Shown in pieces: positions 51,566 to 59,485 of a stretch of DNA of 59,485 nucleotides. The stretch is from Phenylobacterium sp. Its GTDB lineage: Bacteria > Pseudomonadota > Alphaproteobacteria > Caulobacterales > Caulobacteraceae. The DNA lies in contig NZ_JAUSLG010000105.1 of the NCBI RefSeq assembly GCF_030646615.1, forward strand, positions 1-59,485, read 5' to 3'. Each line of letters opens with the position of its first letter. The first letter of the stretch is position 1. A program made the translations under genes and the position numbers. The notes beneath the pieces are model-generated. The model searched no databases and was not told the DNA's origin. It was given only the letters and a program-made list of their open reading frames with translations.

Positions 51566-52837
51566 TCAGGCCCGCGCGAACAACGCCCTGGTGAAGGCCT
51601 GGGCCGCAGGACCGGCCTGACGAGGGCCCAGCACCGAAACCGCGGCCCGGCCGCTGGCGCACATGGCCGCTCCCAGGCGGGCGAGGTCGGCCGGCCTCAC
51701 AGCCTCGATCCCCGCAGCGATCTCGGCCGGCGGCAGGGGCCGGTCGAACAGCAGGAGCTGGGCGGCAGTCTGTTCGGCGCGGGCCAGGGGCGATTCCCGC
51801 ATCATGAACATGGCGCCCTTGAGCTGGGCCTTGGCGCGGGCCAGCTCGGCCTCCCCGACGCTCTGCCCGAGACCCGCGATCTCGCCGGCCGCCACCTTGG
51901 CCAGCTCGACGGCGTCCTTGGCCGCGCAGCCGGCGAAGACGCCGAGCACGCCCTGGTCGGCATAGGTCTCGCTATAGGCGTCCACCGCATAGGCCAGGCC
52001 GCGCTTTTCCCGGGCTTCCTGGAACAGGCGCGAGGCCATGCCGCCGCCGAGGATTTCGGCGAACAGGCGCAGGGCGAAATAGTCCGGATCGCTGACGCCC
52101 ACGCTGGGCAGCAGGAAGACCAGATTGGCCTGTTCCAGCGCCTTGGCGCTCACCGCCTCGCCGCCGGTGAAGATGGCGGGCGGCGCGGCGGGCGCACCCG
52201 TGGCGGGCGGCCTGGCGCCCCCGAAGTCCCGCTCGGCCAGGGCCAGCAGGGCGGCCTCGTCCACCGCGCCTGCGGCGCTGACCACCAGGGACTGGGGATC
52301 GTAGAGGCAGGCCCGCCAGTCCGACAGGCTGGTGGGATCGGCGCTGGCGATCGAGCCCGTGGTGCCCAGGATCGAGCGCCCCAGGGGCTGGTCCCCATAG
52401 GCGGCGGCCTGGGCCATTTCGAACACCAGGTCGTCGGGGGTGTCAGCGGCCTCGGCGATCTCCTGGCCGACCACCTGCTTTTCCCGGGCGAGGTCGCCTG
52501 CGTCCATGCGTGGCGCCAGGACCAGGTCGGCCAGCACGGCCGAGCCCAGGTCGAGACCGCCCGTCAGGCAGCGCACCTGGAAGCTGGTGCGCTCATAGCC
52601 GGTGGCGGCGTTGATCTGTCCGCCCTGGGCCTCGATGGCCTCGACGATCTCCATGGCCGAGCGGGCGCCCGCGCCCTTGAAGACCATGTGTTCCAGCAGG
52701 TGGGACCAGCCCGATCGGGCGCCGTCTTCGTACCGCGCCCCACGGCCCGCCACCACGCACAGGGCGGCGGTCTCCAGCCCGGGGATCGGGTCGCAGACGA
52801 CCCGGACGCCATTGGTCAGGCGATGGACCGCGGCCAA
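51566..52837 (-). CDS. M16-family zinc peptidase (processing-peptidase-like)
   Basis: 423 residues. The inverted zinc motif HLLEH (His46, Glu49, His50) is followed some 75 residues later by a Glu in the EIAEAADTPDDLVFE region that should be the third ligand. The second half (about 215-423) is the catalytically inactive M16 domain. Mitochondrial processing peptidase beta-like proteins of this size are common in alphaproteobacteria, and the gene next to thrC and the cytochrome oxidase operon is a typical place. Confidence 0.95.
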   Translation of the reverse strand: MAAVHRLTNGVRVVCDPIPGLETAALCVVAGRGARYEDGARSGWSHLLEHMVFKGAGARSAMEIVEAIEAQGGQINAATGYERTSFQVRCLTGGLDLGSAVLADLVLAPRMDAGDLAREKQVVGQEIAEAADTPDDLVFEMAQAAAYGDQPLGRSILGTTGSIASADPTSLSDWRACLYDPQSLVVSAAGAVDEAALLALAERDFGGARPPATGAPAAPPAIFTGGEAVSAKALEQANLVFLLPSVGVSDPDYFALRLFAEILGGGMASRLFQEAREKRGLAYAVDAYSETYADQGVLGVFAGCAAKDAVELAKVAAGEIAGLGQSVGEAELARAKAQLKGAMFMMRESPLARAEQTAAQLLLFDRPLPPAEIAAGIEAVRPADLARLGAAMCASGRAAVSVLGPRQAGPAAQAFTRALFARA

Positions 52838-52840
52838 ACC

Positions 52841-54232
52841 CTAGATCTCGGCGAAGGCGCGGACGCAGGCCTTGATGGCCTCGGCGTCGGCCGGCAGCCG
52901 GTCGAACCGTTCGGGGCGCGCGGCCAGGCTCTGGGTCCAGCGCGGCAGGTCCGGCGTCACCGAGGTGGCCGCAGCGACCGCCTCGGGGAACTTCGCCGGA
53001 TGGGCGGTGGAGAGCACGATGATGGGGCCGGGCAGGTCCCGGGCCTGGCGCAGGGCCGCCACGCCCACGGCGGTGTGCGGATCGATCAGCTCGCCGGTCT
53101 CGTTCAGGGTGGCGAGCATGGTGCGGGCCGTCTCGTCCTCGCTGACCGCCACGCCGGTGAACAGCTCGCCCATGAAGGCCTGGGCCGCCGGCGGAATATC
53201 GATATGGCCGGCCTCGCCGAAGGCGGCGAAGGCCCGCGCGGTCTCGACGGCCTCCCGGCGCACGGCCTCGAAATAGAGCCGCTCGAAGTTGGAGGCCGAC
53301 TGGATGTCCATGGCCGGGCTCTGGGTGGGCATCACCTCGCCACGGGCATAGCGGCCGTCGGCGAAGGCGCGCGCCAGAATGTCGTTGGAATTGGTCGCCA
53401 CCACGATGCGCTCGATGGGCAGCCCCATCTGGCGGGCGACGAAGCCGGCGAAGGCGTCGCCGAAATTGCCGGAGGGCACGCAGTAGGAGATGGCCCGCTC
53501 CGGCGCGCCCACGGCCACGGCGGTGGTGAAGTAGTAGACACTCTGGGCCACAATCCGGGCGAAGTTGATCGAGTTGACCCCGGTGAGGTCCACGGCCTGG
53601 CGCAGGCTCTGGTCCTGGAAGGCCGCCTTCACGATGGCCTGGCAGTCGTCGAAGGTGCCCTGGACGGCGACGCAGCGGACATTGTCCTCGGTCGCCGTGG
53701 TCATGAACCGACGCTGGACCTCGGAGATCCGGCCCTCGGGGAAGAGGGCGCACACCCGCACATGGGCCCGGCCGCGGAAGGCCTCCACGGCCGCCCCGCC
53801 GGTGTCGCCCGACGTGGCGCAGAGGATGGTCTGAACCCGGTCCTGGCCGGCCAGGACATGGTCATAGAGGCGGGCCAGCAGCTGCATGGCCACGTCCTTG
53901 AACGCCAGGCTTGGCCCATGGAACAGCTCGGCCAGGAAGGCGTCGGGGGCGAGCTGGACCAGTGGCACGACCGCGGCGTGGGCGAAGGTGGCGTAGGCCT
54001 CCTGGCACATGGCGTTCACCGCCTCGCGCGGAATTTCCTCACCGGCGAAGCGCGCCAGGACCTCAGCGGCCACATGGGCGTAGGGCTTGCCGCGGAAGGC
54101 CGCGATCTCATCTGAGGTGAAGGCCGGCCAGGTCTCGGGCACATAGAGCCCGCCGTCGGGGGCGAGCCCGGCCAGGACCGCGTCTACGAAGCCGACCGCC
54201 GGGGCCTGGCCCCGGGTGGAGACATACCGCAT
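52841..54232 (-). CDS. thrC: Threonine synthase
   Basis: 463 residues from ATG 54232 (MRYVSTRGQAPAVGFVDAVLAG), the long gram-negative form. The PLP lysine is Lys112 in SLAFKDVAMQ; SGDTGGAAVEAF, GVNSINFARI and SGNFGDAFAG complete the phosphate-binding loops. It makes threonine from O-phosphohomoserine. The ATG overlaps the SURF1 stop by one base (TGATG), so it is co-transcribed with the cytochrome oxidase genes. Confidence 0.97.
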   Translation of the reverse strand: MRYVSTRGQAPAVGFVDAVLAGLAPDGGLYVPETWPAFTSDEIAAFRGKPYAHVAAEVLARFAGEEIPREAVNAMCQEAYATFAHAAVVPLVQLAPDAFLAELFHGPSLAFKDVAMQLLARLYDHVLAGQDRVQTILCATSGDTGGAAVEAFRGRAHVRVCALFPEGRISEVQRRFMTTATEDNVRCVAVQGTFDDCQAIVKAAFQDQSLRQAVDLTGVNSINFARIVAQSVYYFTTAVAVGAPERAISYCVPSGNFGDAFAGFVARQMGLPIERIVVATNSNDILARAFADGRYARGEVMPTQSPAMDIQSASNFERLYFEAVRREAVETARAFAAFGEAGHIDIPPAAQAFMGELFTGVAVSEDETARTMLATLNETGELIDPHTAVGVAALRQARDLPGPIIVLSTAHPAKFPEAVAAATSVTPDLPRWTQSLAARPERFDRLPADAEAIKACVRAFAEI

Positions 54233-54966
54233 CAACTCTTCCATCTGCGCCAGAGCATGGCGGCATAGACGGCGATAAGGGCGCCCGCAAGGCCGAACCA
54301 GGTCAGGGCGTATTCCAGATGGCGGTTGGCGATCTCGCCGGGAAGGGGCGTGGGGTCGAGGGCGGCGAAGTCGGGATTGCTGGAGGTCTCGGCCAGCAGG
54401 AAGACCGGGGCCGGGGCCTCGGCGCCCAGGGCCTGCGCCATGGCCGGCACGTCGCTGCCGTACCACAGGTTCTGGGCCGGCTGATTGTCGGGGGTGACGA
54501 AGTTGGGGGCGTCGGGCTCGCGGAGCAGGCCCACCACCTCGACGGGCGCGGCGCCGCGCTCACTGGCCACCGGCGGGCGGGCCTCCACCGTGTCTGGCAC
54601 GAAGCCGCGATCCACCAGGACGCTGCGATAGGCGCCGCCCTCCACGGGGCAGGCGGAGAACAGCCTCTGGCCGGCTTGGCCGTTCTTGAGGCCGTAGAGC
54701 TGCAGGAAGGGGGCGGTGTCGAGCCCCGGACAGGTCAGGCGCACCCGATAGAAGCCGACATCCTCCCCCTGCCCCGCGCGGGCCAGGATCTCGCCGGCCG
54801 GGACCGGCTCGGCGGTGGAGCGGGCCTCGATCTGGGCCAGCAGGTCGGACTTCCAACCCAGGCGCTGAAGCTGCCAGACGCCCAGCGCGATGAGAATGCC
54901 CAGGGCGATCAGGACGACCAGGGTCAGGCCGATGGGGAGGCGGCGGGTGGCGGCGGCCTTAGTCAT
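54232..54966 (-). CDS. SURF1-family cytochrome oxidase assembly protein
   Basis: 244 residues with an N-terminal membrane helix (about 12-30), the SURF1 start LGVWQLQRLGWKSDLLAQIEAR, a periplasmic domain with LVDRGFVP, LWYGSDVPAMAQALG and LPGEIANRHLEYALTWFGLA, and a C-terminal helix ending at MLWRRWKS. SURF1 helps insert heme a into subunit I. It overlaps the DUF983 gene by eight bases. Confidence 0.95.
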   Translation of the reverse strand: MTKAAATRRLPIGLTLVVLIALGILIALGVWQLQRLGWKSDLLAQIEARSTAEPVPAGEILARAGQGEDVGFYRVRLTCPGLDTAPFLQLYGLKNGQAGQRLFSACPVEGGAYRSVLVDRGFVPDTVEARPPVASERGAAPVEVVGLLREPDAPNFVTPDNQPAQNLWYGSDVPAMAQALGAEAPAPVFLLAETSSNPDFAALDPTPLPGEIANRHLEYALTWFGLAGALIAVYAAMLWRRWKS

Positions 54967-55318
54967 CGGATCGGGCTTGGGCGGCCCGGTTGGCGATCTG
55001 GGCGGCGAGCATGACCCCCTTCATGGGGCGCAGCAGCCCCAGGGAGACGATCACGGTGAGCGGCAGCCAGAGCAGCAGGTGCAACCAGATCGGCGGCGTG
55101 AAGGCCAGTTCCACATAGAGGGCGGCGAAGGCGACGATGAAGCCGGCGATGAGAATGACGAAGACCGCCGGACCATCGCCGGAATCGGCCTTCGCCAGAT
55201 CATAGCCGCAGGCCTCGCACCGGGCCGCGACCTTGAGGAAGCCCTCGAAGAGGTGGCCCTCTCCGCAGTTCGGGCACCGACCAGCGAGACCCGACAGGAG
55301 CGGATTGGGCCGCGTCAT
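54959..55318 (-). CDS. DUF983 membrane protein (oxidase-operon paralogue)
   Basis: 119 residues. GRCPNCGEGHLFEGFLKV and CEACGYDL give two CxxC pairs; two membrane helices follow. A DUF983 gene in this place between ctaE and SURF1 is standard in alphaproteobacteria, which ties the family to oxidase assembly (inference). A diverged paralogue exists at 8754-9161. Confidence 0.93.
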   Translation of the reverse strand: MTRPNPLLSGLAGRCPNCGEGHLFEGFLKVAARCEACGYDLAKADSGDGPAVFVILIAGFIVAFAALYVELAFTPPIWLHLLLWLPLTVIVSLGLLRPMKGVMLAAQIANRAAQARSDD

Positions 55319-55321
55319 CGG

Positions 55322-56197
55322 CTAGTGCCCGCCAGCCCCGCCAAACACCACATAGATGAAGGCGAAGAGGAAGAGCCACACCACGTCGACGAAGTGCCAG
55401 TACCAGGCGGCCGCCTCGAAACCGAAGTGCTTCTCCGGGGTGAAGCCGCCGCGCATCAGGCGCATCAGGCAGATCAGCAGGAAGATGGTGCCAACCAGGA
55501 CGTGGAAGCCGTGGAAGCCCGTGGCCATGAAGAAGGACGAGCCATAGAGCCCCGAGTTCATCGCGTTCTCGGAGAAGAAGTACTCGTGCGAGAGGATGTG
55601 ATGGTACTCGTAGAACTGCACCAGGCTGAAGATCACCCCGAGGATCACCGTCAGGATCAGGGCATATTGCGCGCCCTTGCGATCGCCCTGCTGCAGCGCG
55701 TGGTGCGCCCAGGTGACCGTGGTGCCCGAGAGCAGCAGGGTCAGGGTGTTGACCAGGGGGAGGTTCCAGGCGGGCACCGTCTCGATGCCGGCAGGCGGCC
55801 AGGTGGCCCAGGCCTGACGGACTTCCTCGATGCTCGAGAGCGTCCGGTGCTCGTGGAAGAGCGCCATTTCGAAGAAGATCCAGAACCAGGCCACGAAGAA
55901 CATCACTTCGGAGGCGATGAACAGGATCATGCCGTAGCGCAGGCCGATGGAGACCACCGGGGTGTGATCGCCGGCGTTGGCTTCCTTGGTGACGTCGATC
56001 CACCAGGCGGTCGCCACCAGCATGATCAGGACAAAGCCGGCGGCGAACAGCCACCAGGTGCCCGCGGGCAGGCCAAACAGGCCCTTCCACCAGGTCACCA
56101 GGCCCACAGCCATGATGGTGGCGCCCAGCGAGGCCAACAGGGGCCACGGGCTGGGATTCACCAGGTGATAGTCGTGCTTGACGCCTGCTTGGGCCAT
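55322..56197 (-). CDS. ctaE: Cytochrome c oxidase subunit III
   Basis: 291 residues with about seven membrane helices. The diagnostic blocks are HDYHLVNPSPWP near the start, FFVAWFWIFFEMALFHEHRT, HHALQQGDRKGAQ and the C-terminal FHGFHVLVGTIFLLI and WYWHFVDVVWLFLF. It is part of the aa3-type oxidase and stabilises the catalytic core. Confidence 0.97.
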   Translation of the reverse strand: MAQAGVKHDYHLVNPSPWPLLASLGATIMAVGLVTWWKGLFGLPAGTWWLFAAGFVLIMLVATAWWIDVTKEANAGDHTPVVSIGLRYGMILFIASEVMFFVAWFWIFFEMALFHEHRTLSSIEEVRQAWATWPPAGIETVPAWNLPLVNTLTLLLSGTTVTWAHHALQQGDRKGAQYALILTVILGVIFSLVQFYEYHHILSHEYFFSENAMNSGLYGSSFFMATGFHGFHVLVGTIFLLICLMRLMRGGFTPEKHFGFEAAAWYWHFVDVVWLFLFAFIYVVFGGAGGH

Positions 56198-56271
56198 CTC
56201 GGTCCTAACCCCTCATAATCTCGTACCGCCGGCCCGGCTGCTCTCTCCGCCGACGGGTGGTCTGAATGGTG

Positions 56272-56904
56272 CTATAGCCCCGCCGCTTGCGATCCGCCAA
56301 GAGCCGAAGCGGCCAGGTCTGTCGGGGCGTGCGTACGCGCCTGCGCCTGGGCGTCCTCGCTGGACGGATAGAAGGTGTAGGACAGGGTGATCTCGGCCTT
56401 GTTCCGGGTCTCGAAGTCCTCGGCGTATTCGGGATCGACGAAGTAGACCATGGGAAACTTGATGGTCTCGCCAGGCGCGATCGTCTGGTCCGAAAAGCAG
56501 AAGCATTCCAGCTTTCGGAAATAGGCGCCGGCCGCCTCGGGCACGACATTATAGACCGCCCGGCCGGTGATCGGCGCATCGCCGTTATTGGTGACGTCGA
56601 AGAAGGCCAGGCCCGTCTCGCCGATCTTCAGGTTCTGCGACACCTGCTCGGAGCGGAAGGTCCAGGGCAGGTTGCGGACATTGGTGTCGAACCGGATGTT
56701 CAGGGTCTGATTCAAGACCCGGGTAGGGGCGGCCTCGGCCCGGCTGACCGTCCCGTCAAAGCCGGTCACCTGACAGAAGGCCCGGTAGAGCGGCACCGAG
56801 GCATAGGCCAGGCCGACCATGCCGGCGAACACGCCCGCGCAGATCAGGCCCAGTCGGGCGTTACGGCGATTGCGGTCGGGGTTCAGCTCAGAGGGGGCGG
56901 TCAA
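56272..56904 (-). CDS. ctaG: Cytochrome c oxidase copper-assembly protein (Cox11)
   Basis: 210 residues: one membrane helix (about 17-36), VPLYRAFCQVTGFDG with a conserved Cys, a periplasmic Ig-like domain and the copper-binding ECFCF (CxC motif) with SDQ. It delivers Cu to the Cu(B) site of subunit I. Its ATG overlaps the end of the upstream small gene by 17 bases. Confidence 0.96.
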   Translation of the reverse strand: MTAPSELNPDRNRRNARLGLICAGVFAGMVGLAYASVPLYRAFCQVTGFDGTVSRAEAAPTRVLNQTLNIRFDTNVRNLPWTFRSEQVSQNLKIGETGLAFFDVTNNGDAPITGRAVYNVVPEAAGAYFRKLECFCFSDQTIAPGETIKFPMVYFVDPEYAEDFETRNKAEITLSYTFYPSSEDAQAQARTHAPTDLAASALGGSQAAGL

Positions 56905-57097
56905 GGATATTGGCTCCCAATCGAACGACGGTGACGAGGAAGACGAGAATGGCGAAGCTCACCAGGCCCAGGGCCAGGGCGATGTTCCGTCCCCGCTTGG
57001 CCTTGTGGATGTTCTGGGCCGCATCCTGGCCGTGCTCTCGGGGCGCCTCTTGAGGCTCGGCGAGAGGAGGTTCTGGGGGAACCTGAGGATCGCTCAT
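56888..57097 (-). CDS. Small single-helix membrane protein between ctaB and ctaG (CoxF-like)
   Basis: 69 residues from ATG 57097; the in-frame ATG at 57100 is an equal alternative, both overlapping the ctaB stop. A proline-rich cytoplasmic start of about 35 residues with a basic stretch (HKAKRGRNI) is followed by one membrane helix (about 38-60). A small membrane protein of this kind is common at this position in alphaproteobacterial oxidase operons, but sequence alone does not show a role. Confidence 0.8.
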   Translation of the reverse strand: MSDPQVPPEPPLAEPQEAPREHGQDAAQNIHKAKRGRNIALALGLVSFAILVFLVTVVRLGANILDRPL

Positions 57098-58083
57098 CAT
57101 GCCGCTCCGGGGATCAGGTTCATGAAGCTCGGCGCGCCAAGCAGGCCCTCGATCAGCAGGGTCGCGAACAACAGGCTGAGATAGAGGATCGAGAAGGCGA
57201 ACAGGTTGCGCGCGTCCTTCGCCCCGGCGCGAACGTCGTAGAGACGCCCGTCCACGCGCGGGTCGGGGCTGTCGCCCGCGGCGCTGCGCAGCACCCGCCA
57301 GGCCAGGATCAGGAAGACCGCGCCGCCGAGACCCGCCACTGCCAGATAGGCGGGTCCGCCCAGGCCGGTGAAGGCTGGGACAAGGCAAAGCGGGGTGAAC
57401 AGCAGGCTGTAGATGAAGATCTGCCGGCGGGTGGAGGCGGGACCGGCCACCACCGGCATCATCGGCACGCCGGCCTTTTCGTAGTCCTCGCTGGTGTAGA
57501 GGGCGAGGGCCCAGAAGTGGGGCGGCGTCCACATGAAGATGATGGCGCACAGCAGCCAGGCGTTCAGGGGCGTCTCACCCGCCGCCGCCGCCCAGCCGAT
57601 CACCGGCGGCAGGGCGCCGGCCAGCCCGCCGATGACGATGTTCTGCGCCGTCGAGCGCTTCAGCCACATCGAATAGACGACGGCGTAGAAGAAGATGGTG
57701 AAGGCCAGCAGGCCCGCGGCCAGCCAGTTGACGGCCACCCCCATGAACATCACCGACAGCAGCGACAGCACCACGCCCATGGAGAGGGCCTCGGCCCCCT
57801 GGACCCGACCGGCGGGCACGGGACGCCCGCGGGTGCGGCGCATGAGGGCGTCGATGTCGGCGTCGTACCACATGTTGAGGGCGGCCGAGGCCCCGGCCCC
57901 GATGGCGATGCAGAGAATGGCCACGGCGCCCAGCAGGGGGTGGATGGGCGTATCGGCGCAGATCAGACCCGTGGCGCCGGTGAAGACCACCAGAGACATC
58001 ACCCGCGGCTTGAGCAGCTGCATATAGTCCTGCCAACGGGCAGGCTGGGCGGTCACGGGAATGGCGGGCGTCATGGTCGCCAA
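57097..58083 (-). CDS. ctaB: Protoheme IX farnesyltransferase (heme o synthase)
   Basis: 328 residues with nine or so membrane helices. [18 protein letters not shown], the prenyl-diphosphate motif [19 protein letters not shown] and the second loop [11 protein letters not shown] identify the UbiA-fold heme o synthase. It farnesylates heme b on the way to heme a. It follows ctaD after a 90-base gap with a hairpin. Confidence 0.97.
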   Translation of the reverse strand: MATMTPAIPVTAQPARWQDYMQLLKPRVMSLVVFTGATGLICADTPIHPLLGAVAILCIAIGAGASAALNMWYDADIDALMRRTRGRPVPAGRVQGAEALSMGVVLSLLSVMFMGVAVNWLAAGLLAFTIFFYAVVYSMWLKRSTAQNIVIGGLAGALPPVIGWAAAAGETPLNAWLLCAIIFMWTPPHFWALALYTSEDYEKAGVPMMPVVAGPASTRRQIFIYSLLFTPLCLVPAFTGLGGPAYLAVAGLGGAVFLILAWRVLRSAAGDSPDPRVDGRLYDVRAGAKDARNLFAFSILYLSLLFATLLIEGLLGAPSFMNLIPGAA

Positions 58084-58117
58084 GACATACTCCTAATCAG
58101 ACCCGGCACAACGGCGA

Positions 58118-58153
58118 AGGGGCGCGGTTCGGCTGTGACCGATCCGCGCCCCT
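58118..58153 (-). other. Intercistronic hairpin between ctaD and ctaB
   Basis: A perfect 10-bp stem AGGGGCGCGG / CCGCGCCCCT with a 16-base loop lies in the 90-base gap. There is no T-run, so it may stabilise or process the mRNA, or partly terminate after ctaD. Confidence 0.5.
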
Positions 58154-58173
58154 GTGTCGTCCGGGCCGTCCGG

Positions 58174-59485
<1,312 letters not shown>

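Overview
The window is about 59.5 kb of very GC-rich DNA with tightly packed genes and many 1-4 base stop/start overlaps. Gene content and order point to an alphaproteobacterium of the Caulobacteraceae (Caulobacter/Phenylobacterium type). Supporting signs are the cytochrome aa3 block ctaD-ctaB-small membrane gene-ctaG-ctaE-DUF983-SURF1-thrC-M16 peptidase, small DUF3309, entericidin and YegP genes, an HWE-type histidine kinase, and REP-like palindromes of the GAGCATGATC / GAGCGCGTT kind. The assignment rests on recognition, not on a database search.

Layout. 1-2880: an ABC exporter of the FtsX permease type (cut by the left edge) divergent from a lipoprotein esterase. 2880-9670: mixed small genes (an unrecognised lower-GC gene, TPR protein, tRNA-Ser(GGA), msrA, YjbR-like, DoxX, DUF599, MFS transporter, two REP-like palindromes, DUF3309, DUF983, entericidin, YegP). 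9830-24170: metabolic and housekeeping genes (PhyH-type dioxygenase, flavin oxidoreductase, sulfatase, nitrilase-family enzyme, lepA, GST, a histidine kinase with an ethylene-receptor-like sensor, a carboxylate symporter, DUF1295, penicillin acylase).

22720-42400 is the most interesting part: a guanidine/guanidino-compound island. It has guanidine (urea) carboxylase, allophanate hydrolase, two DUF1989 carboxyguanidine deiminase subunits, a NitT/TauT-type ABC transporter, a polyamine-type ABC transporter, two isopenicillin-N-synthase-family 2-oxoglutarate/Fe(II) dioxygenases, an aldehyde dehydrogenase overlapping one of them, an unrecognised protein, and two NikR-like ribbon-helix-helix regulators that have lost most nickel ligands. 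Four 28-bp palindromes (type GTATTACG-N12-CGTAATAC, the same 28-bp geometry as NikR operators) lie in exactly the three intergenic regions that drive these operons. I infer one regulon: import of a guanidino compound, oxidative release of guanidine and an aldehyde by the dioxygenases, oxidation of the aldehyde by the dehydrogenase, and conversion of guanidine to ammonia and CO2 by carboxylase, deiminase and allophanate hydrolase.

42560-51510: symporter, CPA1 antiporter coupled to a sirtuin, GST, an alpha/beta hydrolase-OsmC fusion, peroxiredoxin, YqgE, an EAL protein with a degenerate GGDEF, and a GNAT acetyltransferase. 51570-59485: M16 peptidase, threonine synthase and the cytochrome c oxidase operon, with ctaD cut by the right edge. 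No CRISPR array, insertion sequence, prophage or rRNA was seen.
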